Made by a program: the position numbers and the translations under genes. From Bacillota bacterium (lineage in GTDB: Bacteria; Bacillota; Clostridia; Peptostreptococcales; Anaerovoracaceae): a stretch of 64,000 nucleotides of DNA. Positions 25,696-33,562 of the stretch are shown here, piece after piece. Position 1 is the stretch's first letter, and every line of letters starts with the position of its first letter. The notes beneath the pieces were generated by a model. The model worked only from the letters and a program-made list of their open reading frames with translations. It was not told the origin of the DNA and ran no database searches. Location of the stretch: assembly GCA_023415235.1 (NCBI GenBank), contig JAEZLP010000034.1, positions 1 to 64,000 of the forward strand. Direction: 5' to 3'.

Positions 25696-27603
25696 TTAAC
25701 AAACCTTGTCTGCGATCTCCTTCTGCAGCTTCGCAATGAACTCTTCCAGCTTCATCGCTCCCAGTTCGCCTTCCTTGCTGGAACGCACTGACAGCTCGCC
25801 TGACTCCATTTCCTTTTCTCCGATTACACCGAGATAGGATACTCTTTCGTTTCTTGCTTCCCGGATCTTATAACCGATCTTTTCATTTCTGACGTCAACC
25901 TCTACTCTGAGCCCGGCTTCTGTCAGCTTTCTGCCAACCTCCTCAGCATAGTCTGCAAATTTTTCCGTTACCGTCAGCAGCTTCACCTGTACCGGAGCAA
26001 GCCACAGCGGGAATTTGCCTGCAAAATGCTCAATGAGAATTCCGATAAACCGTTCAATGCTTCCGAAAATTACTCTATGAATCATGATCGGCGTATGCTT
26101 TTCTCCGTCTTTTCCTACATAGGTCAATTCAAATCTCTGAGGCATCTGGAAATCCAGCTGGATTGTTCCGCACTGCCAGGTTCTTCCCAGGCAGTCCTCC
26201 AGATGGAAGTCGATTTTGGGGCCGTAAAATGCGCCGTCCCCTTCATTGACGATGAACGTCATTCCCTTTTCCGTCAAGGCTTCCTTCAGGGCGTTTGTCG
26301 CCATATCCCATTCTTCCTCGGTTCCCATGGAATCCTCGGGCCGGGTGGAAAGCTCGACATGATACTTGAATCCGAATATATTGTACACATAATCAATAAA
26401 GTCGATCACGCCTTTGATTTCCGACTTGACCTGTTCCGGAAGCATAAAGATATGGGCATCGTCCTGAGTGAAGGTTCTGACTCTCATAAGTCCGTGGAGC
26501 GCTCCCGAAAGCTCGTGCCGATGCACTTGCCCCATCTCTGCAACTCTCATCGGAAAGTCGCGGTAGCTGTACATCTTCCGCTTATATGCAAGCATCGCGC
26601 CGGGGCAGTTCATCGGTTTGACCGCAAAATCCCCCTCGTCGATCTTGGTGAAGTACATATTGTTCTGATAGTGGTCCCAGTGGCCCGATGTATGCCATAA
26701 GGCTTCGCTAAGAATCAGTGGAGTCTTAATTTCCTGGTAGCCTCTTTCCCTGTGCGCCTGCCTCCAGAAAGCTTCCAGCTCATTGCGGACAATCATTCCC
26801 TTTGGCATAAAGAACGGGAAGCCGGGGCCTTCTTCAAAGATGGCAAAAAGGTCCATTTCCTTTCCGATCTTTCTATGGTCTCTCTTTTTGGCCTCTTCCA
26901 GCCTTTCAAGATATTCGTCCAGCTGCTTCTGCTTTGGGAAGGAAGTTGCATAGATTCTCTGAAGCATCTTGTTCTTTTCATTACCTCTCCAGTACGCTCC
27001 GGCCACGCTCATCAGCTTCACAGCCTTGATGGCTCCGGTGGAAGGCATATGCGGTCCGGCGCACAGGTCGGTGAAATCGCCCTGCTTGTAGAAGGAAATT
27101 ACCGCATCCTCTGGAAGATCCCGAATCAATTCAACCTTATACGGCTCCTGCTTTTCCTCCATATACCGGATCGCCTCTTCTCTGGGCAGCTCAAACCGTT
27201 CGACGGGATAATCTGCTTGTACGATTTTAGCCATTTCCTTTTCCAGATTTGCCAGATCTTCATCGGAAAAACGGTGTTCCAAATCAAAATCATAATAGAA
27301 CCCGTTATCGATGGCGGGTCCAATTCCAAGCTTTGCTTCCGGGAACAGATGCTTTACTGCCTGAGCTAAAACATGGGAGCTTGTATGTCGAAAGGTATGG
27401 TTACCGTCTTCATCTTCAAATTTCAAGATTTCCAGCTCACAGTCCTCTTCCAGCCTGAAATCAAGGCCCTGCGTTTTTCCATTGACCCTGCCTGCCATGG
27501 CCTCTTTAGCCAGACCGTGATGAATTGCCTTGGCAACTTCCAAGATGGTTGAACCTTTTTCAACCTCTTTTACGCTACCGTCCTTTAATGTTACTTTTAT
27601 CAT
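25696..27603 (-). CDS. thrS: Threonyl-tRNA synthetase
   Basis: ThrRS charges tRNA-Thr. The 635-residue protein has an N-terminal TGS domain (1-62), the editing domain with HTSSHVLAQAVKHLFP, class II motif 2 (HRHELSGALHGLMRVRTF), motif 3 (RVIFGSIERFIGILIEH) and a C-terminal anticodon-binding domain. The ATG has AGGAGG upstream. Unlike many Firmicutes thrS genes, no T-box sequence is found in the leader, which instead has tandem repeats and a 5' hairpin. Confidence 0.96.
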   Translation of the reverse strand: MIKVTLKDGSVKEVEKGSTILEVAKAIHHGLAKEAMAGRVNGKTQGLDFRLEEDCELEILKFEDEDGNHTFRHTSSHVLAQAVKHLFPEAKLGIGPAIDNGFYYDFDLEHRFSDEDLANLEKEMAKIVQADYPVERFELPREEAIRYMEEKQEPYKVELIRDLPEDAVISFYKQGDFTDLCAGPHMPSTGAIKAVKLMSVAGAYWRGNEKNKMLQRIYATSFPKQKQLDEYLERLEEAKKRDHRKIGKEMDLFAIFEEGPGFPFFMPKGMIVRNELEAFWRQAHRERGYQEIKTPLILSEALWHTSGHWDHYQNNMYFTKIDEGDFAVKPMNCPGAMLAYKRKMYSYRDFPMRVAEMGQVHRHELSGALHGLMRVRTFTQDDAHIFMLPEQVKSEIKGVIDFIDYVYNIFGFKYHVELSTRPEDSMGTEEEWDMATNALKEALTEKGMTFIVNEGDGAFYGPKIDFHLEDCLGRTWQCGTIQLDFQMPQRFELTYVGKDGEKHTPIMIHRVIFGSIERFIGILIEHFAGKFPLWLAPVQVKLLTVTEKFADYAEEVGRKLTEAGLRVEVDVRNEKIGYKIREARNERVSYLGVIGEKEMESGELSVRSSKEGELGAMKLEEFIAKLQKEIADKVC

Positions 27604-27729
27604 AAGATACCTCCTGGTGTTAATTCACAATATTCTTCCGCTGTCTTCCCCGATGTCACGGGCTTCGTCCGTTCCTTCAATCCCCCATCATGGTTTGACA
27701 TTACAATTGCTTAATATTATAATTCATAA

Positions 27730-27842
27730 GAAGAAAATTTCGACTGTATAAATATTTACTCTGGCGAAGATAATTTCGTCTGTATCAAATTATATTACCC
27801 TTGCGAAAAAATTACGTCTGTATCAAATTATATTATCCTAGC
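27730..27842. repeat. Three tandem 36-39 bp repeats in the thrS leader
   Basis: Units 27730-27765, 27766-27804 and 27805-27842 share the pattern GAAxATAATTTCGTCTGTAT-like start, an AT-rich middle and a GC end. The last two are most alike. On the minus strand each carries an AT-rich block, TATAAT in two of them, so they could be extra promoter boxes, a protein-binding array, or leader RNA structure. They lie 127 bp upstream of the thrS start. Confidence 0.75.
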
Positions 27843-27844
27843 AT

Positions 27845-27875
27845 TGAAAAAAGGCGTTGCGGTTTTTGACGCCTT
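27845..27875 (-). terminator. Hairpin at the 5' end of the thrS leader
   Basis: A 7-bp stem (27851-27857 with 27869-27875) with an 11-base loop is followed by TTTTTT-like bases on the minus strand. It falls almost exactly at the predicted transcription start of the promoter at 27882-27909, so it is either a very early attenuator or a 5' stabilising stem. Confidence 0.55.
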
Positions 27876-27881
27876 GTTATA

Positions 27882-27909
27882 ATTATATGCCAAAGGATGA
27901 ATTTGTCAA
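27882..27909 (-). promoter_or_regulatory. Sigma-A promoter for thrS
   Basis: On the minus strand, TTGACA (27909-27904) and TATAAT (27887-27882) are both perfect and 16 bp apart. It is 279 bp upstream of the thrS start, giving a long leader. Confidence 0.8.
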
Positions 27910-27963
27910 GGAAGGGGGCAGAAACCGCCGGATTTTTCAACATGCGGCGGCCTAAATAAAAAC

Positions 27964-28524
27964 ATGAAAATCGTATGTATCGGCAACAGCATCGTCAACG
28001 GCTTTCCTCACAGGAGGAGTCAGTGTTTTGCGAGCCTTTGGAGGCAGTCCACGGGCTATGAGATCATAAACAAAGGAGAAAACGGAGACGTAACGCCCAA
28101 CGTGCTGGCTAGGTTTCAAAAGGATGTGATCTCCCACAGGCCTGCCGCGGTAGTGATACTCACCGGCACCAACGATTTTATCTATCAGGTCTGCACGCCG
28201 GAGGAGTCAATGGATTATCTGGGCAAAATGGCGAACCTTGCCAAAGAGCACGGCATTGATCCCATTCTGATGACTCCCCTGCTCATCCATGTCCCGCTGG
28301 CAGAAAAACACTGGCTGCCGGATATCGACTATACCGAAGTGAACGAAAAGCTGAATAAGCTCCGCAGCCTCATGCTGGAGTACGGCAATAAAAATGGCGC
28401 CAGGATCATTGACGCCCAGGAGCAATTTTCCCGTTTATACACGGAAGAAAATGCTTCCGAATATCTTCTTGACGGTCTTCATCCAACCCTTCGTGGTCAT
28501 GAAGCCCTGGCAGGGATGCTCTAA
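27964..28524 (+). CDS. SGNH/GDSL-type esterase
   Basis: A 186-residue cytoplasmic hydrolase. Block I is GNSIVNG with the catalytic Ser (residue 9), block III GTNDF holds the oxyanion Asn, and block V DGLHPTLRGH holds the Asp and His. The family deacylates lipids, sugars or thioesters; substrate unknown. There is no clear ribosome binding site before the ATG. Its stop overlaps the stop of the convergent YiiX-like gene by 4 bp. Confidence 0.85.
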   Translation: MKIVCIGNSIVNGFPHRRSQCFASLWRQSTGYEIINKGENGDVTPNVLARFQKDVISHRPAAVVILTGTNDFIYQVCTPEESMDYLGKMANLAKEHGIDPILMTPLLIHVPLAEKHWLPDIDYTEVNEKLNKLRSLMLEYGNKNGARIIDAQEQFSRLYTEENASEYLLDGLHPTLRGHEALAGML

Positions 28525-29405
28525 GGCCAGATATCTTCCGGATTGACTCCATATACCTGCACAACCTCCAGAAGCTCGTTGCCGGCGATGTCCTTCGGCG
28601 TTACCAGCCAGGAACCATCGGAATCAAGATCGTAACCCAGGCGCTCATAGGGATACCATACCAGATGTGAGCACTGGGTTTTCTTTATTTTATCAGGAGC
28701 CTTGTTTAGCATGCCCGTAAGCAAGCCGTATGGGACTCCTAGAATTTCCTTTTTCGCATACTCCGCAGCCCGTTCCGCAACTTCAGGGTCCTTCGACTTA
28801 AGCCTGAGCTGGATAAAGCTGGGATAGGTTTTCCATTTCTTAATATTCTGCAGGATAGACGGGTTGCCCAGCAGAATCGCTTCCAGTGTTTCCCCTTTTG
28901 CAGCGTTCGTAACGATGGCCGCATGCCCGTGGCGCCATCCAAGAGAATGGGTTGCCTTTGTAATAAGAATATCCCCGTTTCGCAGATCTGCCACCTGAAA
29001 TCCGGTAATCAGATTTCCCTCGCTGTCCCGCATCCTTTCCTCATAGACGATGACAGCGATGGGGCGACATTCATAATTGCCGGATTCAAAGAAATCATCC
29101 TGATATTCCTGAAAAATCCTCTCTCTGTCCACTCCGCTTTTTTGGGATCTGAGCTTTTCCACAGCGGAACGTCCCAATCCGGTTTGCATGAAAATCGTAT
29201 TGAAATCTTCTTCGGTCAGCGTTTCCTTTTCTACAACGGATCCCAGATCAACCTTCCCGTAGTCCGGCTTCCATGCGCCTTCGTCCTCGGTCAGCCAGTT
29301 CAGAAAAGTAATCAGACAAAGAATCACGACTAAAATAACCGCCGTTTTGCCTGTTAGTCTAATTATTCTCTTTTTCCAAGGCTCAGAAGCACTTCTCTGC
29401 CTCAT
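28521..29405 (-). CDS. YiiX/YaeF-like permuted papain amidase, membrane anchored
   Basis: A 294-residue protein with a basic N-terminus and one membrane helix (about 22-40). The NlpC/P60-like permuted fold is suggested by LRNGDILITK, GHAAIVTNAA with the candidate His (near 160), and TQCSHLVWYPYERLG with the candidate Cys (near 241). The YiiX/YaeF family is predicted to cut amide bonds in the envelope. The catalytic pair is inferred from these motifs. It is a single gene facing outside the cell. Confidence 0.7.
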   Translation of the reverse strand: MRQRSASEPWKKRIIRLTGKTAVILVVILCLITFLNWLTEDEGAWKPDYGKVDLGSVVEKETLTEEDFNTIFMQTGLGRSAVEKLRSQKSGVDRERIFQEYQDDFFESGNYECRPIAVIVYEERMRDSEGNLITGFQVADLRNGDILITKATHSLGWRHGHAAIVTNAAKGETLEAILLGNPSILQNIKKWKTYPSFIQLRLKSKDPEVAERAAEYAKKEILGVPYGLLTGMLNKAPDKIKKTQCSHLVWYPYERLGYDLDSDGSWLVTPKDIAGNELLEVVQVYGVNPEDIWP

Positions 29406-29561
29406 CCATACACCTCGCAGCTCAAATTATGATAGTTTTGTACCCCTTCTTCCTGATCTTTATTCCGGGGCGGCTTCTGTAAAAAGTCCGAAAATTCTTT
29501 GCCAATCCGAAGTAAGAAGTATAGAATAGGAGTATCAGCAATTAAGAGGAGAGCTCCAATC

Positions 29562-30461
29562 ATGATCGATTTGCACTTGCATACCATTTTTTCAGACGGA
29601 TCCCAGAATCCGGAATATATCCTTAAAAACGCAGGGCAGCTGGGCCTTCGCTGGATTTCCATCACAGACCACGACAGCATCGGCGCCTATGAAAAACTGA
29701 ATCAAAAAGGGCTGACCGACCATTTTTCGGGAGGCATCATCCCCGGCTGTGAATTTTCCGTAGTCCATGACAAAATGCCTCTGGAGGTTCTGGGATACGG
29801 GTTCGATCTGCAGATGATCCGCGACTCCGGTCTTATTTCGGACGAATGGTTTCTGGAACGGGAAAACCAGTACATCGACAGGATGAAAGCCATTTGCAGG
29901 AATCTGGGCATCAAGCTGACCGATTCCCTGTCCATTCAAAGCGGAAAGGCTTTTGCTACACAGGTGATCCACGAAGACCTGCGAAAGTATCCTGACAATA
30001 AAAAGTTTTTTTCCGAAGAACTCTGGAACAATGTGAATGCTTTTTACAGAACCTGCATCAACAACGAAGAAAGTCCGTTTTACCTGAACCAGACCAAGGA
30101 TTATCCAACCATCAAGGAAGTCTCCGATCTGATCAGAAAGGCAGGAGGCAAATCCTTCCTTGCCCATCTATACGGGTATTTCATCGATGATTACGAAAGC
30201 TTCCTCGACTCCCTGATTTCACATGGGGCACTGGACGGTCTCGAGTGTTATCATTCCCTGCATAATATGGATCAAACGGAGTTTCTGCTGAATTACTGCA
30301 ATAAAAACAATCTTTTCTCCTCCGGAGGAAGCGACTATCACGGAGCCCTGAAACCTACGGTTTTTATGGGCGAAAGCGTAAAAGGAGTGCAGATTCCGGA
30401 CGGGATTCTCGAACCTTGGTTGAATACCCTTGCCTTTCCGTCTTTTCCCCTTCACATATAG
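29562..30461 (+). CDS. PHP domain metal-dependent phosphoesterase
   Basis: A 299-residue protein with the polymerase and histidinol phosphatase fold. HLHTIFSDGS (about 4-13) and TDHDSIGAYE (about 38-47) give metal ligands, GCEFS follows at about 66, and GGSDYHG near 270 is the C-terminal motif. Homologues are 3',5'-nucleotide bisphosphatases or RNase AM-type enzymes. The ATG at 29562 has AGAGGAG upstream; the frame from 29499 does not. It is a single plus-strand gene. Confidence 0.88.
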   Translation: MIDLHLHTIFSDGSQNPEYILKNAGQLGLRWISITDHDSIGAYEKLNQKGLTDHFSGGIIPGCEFSVVHDKMPLEVLGYGFDLQMIRDSGLISDEWFLERENQYIDRMKAICRNLGIKLTDSLSIQSGKAFATQVIHEDLRKYPDNKKFFSEELWNNVNAFYRTCINNEESPFYLNQTKDYPTIKEVSDLIRKAGGKSFLAHLYGYFIDDYESFLDSLISHGALDGLECYHSLHNMDQTEFLLNYCNKNNLFSSGGSDYHGALKPTVFMGESVKGVQIPDGILEPWLNTLAFPSFPLHI

Positions 30462-30470
30462 CCTCGGAGC

Positions 30471-30501
30471 CTGTTTCTGATGTTACCCTCTTCAGAAACA
30501 G
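30471..30501. repeat. 10-bp inverted repeat between convergent units
   Basis: Perfect 10-bp arms 30471-30480 and 30492-30501 around 11 bp, ten bases after the PHP gene and 88 bp after the end of the pilus operon. No U-run follows on either strand, so it may only be a weak terminator or RNA 3'-end stabiliser. Confidence 0.5.
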
Positions 30502-30588
30502 TGGTATCCGGGTATCGTTTCCCTTCTATTGGATAGTTTACACGAACGCAGCCGGGAATGCAATCCGCGGCTTGAAAGCTCATTTTTT

Positions 30589-31011
30589 TCACTGGGGCAT
30601 TTCATATTTGGCCGCTCGTTTTATCTCGGTCACTTCCAGAAATGGGAGGCGGAACAGATCCTCCGTTTGAGCAGTCAGCGATACGGTAACGGAGGGGTTT
30701 TCCTCATATCCCAATAAATCATCCTCGAAGACCGCTTCATAATAGAGAGCGCTGCCTTTCGGCAGCGGCATCCTGTCCCTGGATTCTTCCAGAAGAAACT
30801 CGATGTATTCACGGCTCTCATCATAATAAAATCTCAGTTCTCCGTCGGAATAGGCTTCTTCGTCATAATAGAGAGCGGCGCCGGCGGCGCATTCCTCTGC
30901 AAGCGCCTTCATAAATATCTGGCACCTGACATATCGTCCTAAATCGCCCTGATAGGCCAGAAATCCGGTATTGATTATAAGCAAGCCAAGAAATACCAGA
31001 AATACCTTCAT
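30589..31011 (-). CDS. Small pilin-like protein, last gene of the Tad-like operon
   Basis: A 140-residue protein with an N-terminal membrane helix directly at the start (MKVFLVFLGLLIINTGFLAYQ, over 20 residues and so given here only as residues 1-19: MKVFLVFLGLLIINTGFLA) and an acidic, Tyr-rich outside part with YYDEEAYSD and EYIEFLLEESRD. No Flp-type prepilin motif or TadE motif is obvious. It is 13 bp after the 137-residue paralogue-like gene. Likely a minor pilin or TadE-like subunit. Confidence 0.65.
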   Translation of the reverse strand: MKVFLVFLGLLIINTGFLAYQGDLGRYVRCQIFMKALAEECAAGAALYYDEEAYSDGELRFYYDESREYIEFLLEESRDRMPLPKGSALYYEAVFEDDLLGYEENPSVTVSLTAQTEDLFRLPFLEVTEIKRAAKYEMPQ

Positions 31012-31024
31012 TAAAACCTCCTCC

Positions 31025-31438
31025 TCAGTCCCGAATCAGCTCGCTGGCAGTCCAGCTTTCAATGGTGTACATTGCCCGGTTCTCTTCATCCGGAATGCCG
31101 AAAAAACGGTTCCCCGCCATGATCTGCTCCACAGGGACAGACACCTTGTAGTAGATCAATTCTCTCTTGTCAAAGGCTGATGTTCGATATTTCGGTACCT
31201 CCTCAAGAACGATCACCATATCCTCTTCCTTGATTCCGAAGTATCCTTCTATCTTTTCAACCAGTTCTTCCCTTATCTCCGGGGTAAAACATCCCTGCTG
31301 CTTGGCCTGCTCCTTGGCCTGATAGACATAGTCCTGAATTCTGCTGATCCCGTCATTGTTCCTCTGGTCCAGCGTATACTGCATCAGAAAAACAAGCAGA
31401 ATCGGCAGCACTCCCATCAAAACGATCAATTGCTTCAT
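31025..31438 (-). CDS. Small pilin-like protein (MKQ family)
   Basis: A 137-residue protein with a start of MKQLIVLMGVLPILLVFL, one membrane helix, then a charged outside domain with EEMVIVL-type strand and VSVPVEQIMAGNRFFG. ATG at 31438 has GGGGG six bases upstream; the frame from 31450 lacks it. The N-terminus closely resembles the two tiny proteins encoded upstream. Likely a TadE-like or minor pilin subunit. Confidence 0.65.
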   Translation of the reverse strand: MKQLIVLMGVLPILLVFLMQYTLDQRNNDGISRIQDYVYQAKEQAKQQGCFTPEIREELVEKIEGYFGIKEEDMVIVLEEVPKYRTSAFDKRELIYYKVSVPVEQIMAGNRFFGIPDEENRAMYTIESWTASELIRD

Positions 31439-31466
31439 CACAACCCCCATCTATTGTAAAGCGCTG

Positions 31467-31613
31467 CTATGGGGAGTCTGTACGGATCTGTATCCCCTGC
31501 TGCCAAACCTCGCTGACTGTGCTAATCACCGATTCATCTCCCGGCCCTGTGATCATATTATAAATTGCGACTCCCAGTATGATTGTGCTGCAAAGCACGA
31601 TAAACTGTTTCAT
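31467..31613 (-). CDS. 48-residue pilin-like protein (MKQ family)
   Basis: A 48-codon frame, MKQFIVLCSTIILGVAIYNM at the start followed by TGPGDESVISTVSEVWQQG. One membrane helix and a short acidic tail. Its start matches the proteins on both sides, MKQLIVL and MKQIIVM, so it belongs to a tandem paralogue set inside the Tad-like operon. The stop is 29 bp before the next gene start. Too short to have a family name. Confidence 0.6.
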   Translation of the reverse strand: MKQFIVLCSTIILGVAIYNMITGPGDESVISTVSEVWQQGIQIRTDSP

Positions 31614-31625
31614 TTCCGTTCCCTT

Positions 31626-31778
31626 TCATTCTGATTTCAGTGCTCCCGATGTGATGGCTTCAATCCGATCGATTGCATTGTCGGAGATCGCTCCGGCGCT
31701 CGCGTTGAAGCTGCTCACATATCCGGCAATGGAAATTCCCAAAAGGATCATTGCAATCATTACGATAATCTGCTTCAT
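31626..31778 (-). CDS. 50-residue pilin-like protein (MKQ family)
   Basis: A 50-codon frame starting MKQIIVMIAMILLGISIAGY, with one membrane helix and then an Ala/Ser/Asp tail (SAGAISDNAIDRIEAITSGALK). GGAAG precedes the ATG. It lies 12 bp upstream of the 48-residue gene and 66 bp after the tadC-like gene. The size, single helix and tail resemble Flp major pilins, but the Flp Gly-Glu-Tyr processing motif is absent. Confidence 0.6.
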   Translation of the reverse strand: MKQIIVMIAMILLGISIAGYVSSFNASAGAISDNAIDRIEAITSGALKSE

Positions 31779-31844
31779 TGATATCTTCCTCCATTTTTCA
31801 TATTTGTATTGTTTTCATTTAATCTGTTAAACGTCGGTTCGCTG

Positions 31845-32543
31845 TTACAAAAACATCTGCAGCATTTCTCTCTGATCGATAAAATACGCGATATAGATAA
31901 AGTTGATGAAAATCAGCAGGATATTCACGACCACCGGAAAGTAGATCAAATCGCTTACGATTTCGTCTCTCCTCTTTTGATCCGTCAGTCTGGCCGCTTT
32001 CATGCTCTTTTCGTAGGAAAGAAGCGTTTCCAGCAATTCTCCGGGTTCCAGTTTGTCCCACTGGATCAGCAACCCGGCAAAATCCCTGCCGGCCGGCGTC
32101 CCTACCTTGTCGGAAAAGAGAGCGGCAGCCTCCTTGGACTGATTTAGCCTCAGCAAGTGCAGCATTCTGATAAAAATCGGCTGCAGCAGCCCGTTGTGCT
32201 CGGATAATTTCTCAATCACCGCATCCGTACCGCAGCTCCTACCTTTTTCAATGGAAGCAAGGTTTCTCAGAAAAATAATCGATTCGAATATTTCTCTGTC
32301 CATCTTTTGCTCCCGGAATTTTTTTATGTAACGAAACAGATAGCGAAAGGAAGAGCTCCTCTGTCCGCTTTCCAGGAACGCTTCAAGACTCCGGTACTTT
32401 AATATGCTGTCCGCGATGCTTCCTCTTAGGTTGGCGCGCCGTTTCAGACTCCATTTCCGGCTGCCGTGATCCGCCGTTGCCAGCCAGATGCCGGCTGAAA
32501 GGCATGCTCCGATTGCAGTGATTACGCAGATACTTCCGTCCAA
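31845..32543 (-). CDS. tadC: TadC-like inner membrane platform protein
   Basis: A 232-residue protein of the type II/IV secretion F family. A cytoplasmic helical region with FESIIFLRNLASIEKG and SYEKSMKAARLTDQKRRD precedes C-terminal membrane helices, as in TadC. It is shorter than typical TadC (about 300). The start is TTG at 32543, six bases after a run of ten G that acts as ribosome binding site. It follows the TadB-like gene by 56 bp. Confidence 0.75.
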   Translation of the reverse strand: MDGSICVITAIGACLSAGIWLATADHGSRKWSLKRRANLRGSIADSILKYRSLEAFLESGQRSSSFRYLFRYIKKFREQKMDREIFESIIFLRNLASIEKGRSCGTDAVIEKLSEHNGLLQPIFIRMLHLLRLNQSKEAAALFSDKVGTPAGRDFAGLLIQWDKLEPGELLETLLSYEKSMKAARLTDQKRRDEIVSDLIYFPVVVNILLIFINFIYIAYFIDQREMLQMFL

Positions 32544-32549
32544 TCGATT

Positions 32550-32559
32550 CCCCCCCCCC
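32550..32559 (-). repeat. Run of ten G before tadC
   Basis: Ten consecutive G on the minus strand, 6 bases before the TTG start of the TadC-like gene. It serves as the only ribosome binding site there. Homopolymer runs of this length slip easily, so its length may vary between cells and change TadC translation. Confidence 0.75.
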
Positions 32560-32599
32560 TTCTATCAATCAATGAACCTAACTGACGACTTTTTCTGTT

Positions 32600-33562
32600 T
32601 TAATAGTCAAATCGCTGATTATTAATGATTTCGATAAGGGCAAGATTGATAAAAAAAAGAAAAGCAATCAGCAGAATCATCAGGAATCCCTGTTCCGTGC
32701 GGAATTGGTTTCCCATCAGCTTTCCCAGTGAGATTCCCAGATATTTGACCGACATGACCACGGTTCCGAGGTACATCAGAGGCGCCAAAAAAACTACCAT
32801 TCTTGCAGACTCCGAATTGAGCCGCTTCCGTTCCTCAAACAGGAGCCTTGCTTCCCTCAGCTGAATCTGAATATCCTCAAGGGCAAGGGTCACATTGACT
32901 CCGCTCTCTGCTGATATCCGAATGCAGTTGGCAAGCATCCTGCTCCAGTTCGTATTGATCCCATAGGCAAACCGCTCTGTCGCCTCTTTGATCACCTGGG
33001 GATTTCCTGTGTTTCTTAGCTCCAGCAAGAGTTTGAACAGCAGCCTCGCCGTGATTTTTGTACCTTCCGAAACCAGAATCACCTGTTCGATCGCTCTGTA
33101 AATGTTCAGCCCGGATATCCTGTATTGACAAAGAAATTCCGATATGAGCTTTTCTCCCTCAAAGCTGCTCCTTCTGCGTATGGACTCCACCCGGACACGG
33201 AGCAGCAGATAGGGCATGGAGGAAATCAGAGCAGCCATCAGGAATGCCGTCGCCGGCCCCGCAGTCCGGAACCCTGCAATCAGAATCAGCGCGAAGCCGG
33301 CCGCAGTATATCGAAGAAATACCTTCGGCTTCATGGGCCGCTTCAGCGAGATCGACAGTATCTTTCGCAGATGCTGCTCCAGAGCAGACTCCGGCTTCAG
33401 CTCCCTTTTTCTTGCCTTCAGACGGTTATACATCCTCAACCTGGCCCATAAGCATCTCAATTGCTCCTTCGAGATCACCCAAAAACCTGCCAGCAGTATA
33501 AAGTAACAGGCTGATGAAACCAGCATGGAAATCATCTCCCAGCTATGAAACTCCGTTTGCAT
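32600..33562 (-). CDS. tadB: TadB-like inner membrane platform protein
   Basis: A 320-residue protein of the type II secretion F family. Membrane helices lie at about 10-30, 88-120 and two near the C-terminus (251-272, 290-310). The cytoplasmic part has the F-type pattern, with GLNIYRAIEQVILVSEG and AESGVNVTLALEDI. It overlaps the end of cpaF by 20 bp, so the two are translationally coupled. Confidence 0.8.
   Translation of the reverse strand: MQTEFHSWEMISMLVSSACYFILLAGFWVISKEQLRCLWARLRMYNRLKARKRELKPESALEQHLRKILSISLKRPMKPKVFLRYTAAGFALILIAGFRTAGPATAFLMAALISSMPYLLLRVRVESIRRRSSFEGEKLISEFLCQYRISGLNIYRAIEQVILVSEGTKITARLLFKLLLELRNTGNPQVIKEATERFAYGINTNWSRMLANCIRISAESGVNVTLALEDIQIQLREARLLFEERKRLNSESARMVVFLAPLMYLGTVVMSVKYLGISLGKLMGNQFRTEQGFLMILLIAFLFFINLALIEIINNQRFDY

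Noticed and set aside
27730..27842. CRISPR-like array in the thrS leader
   Set aside because: Repeats are contiguous, degenerate and AT-rich, without spacers between constant repeats.
27604..27880. T-box riboswitch upstream of thrS
   Set aside because: The conserved T-box sequence AGGGTGGAACCGCG or a close variant is not found on the minus strand between the promoter and the gene.
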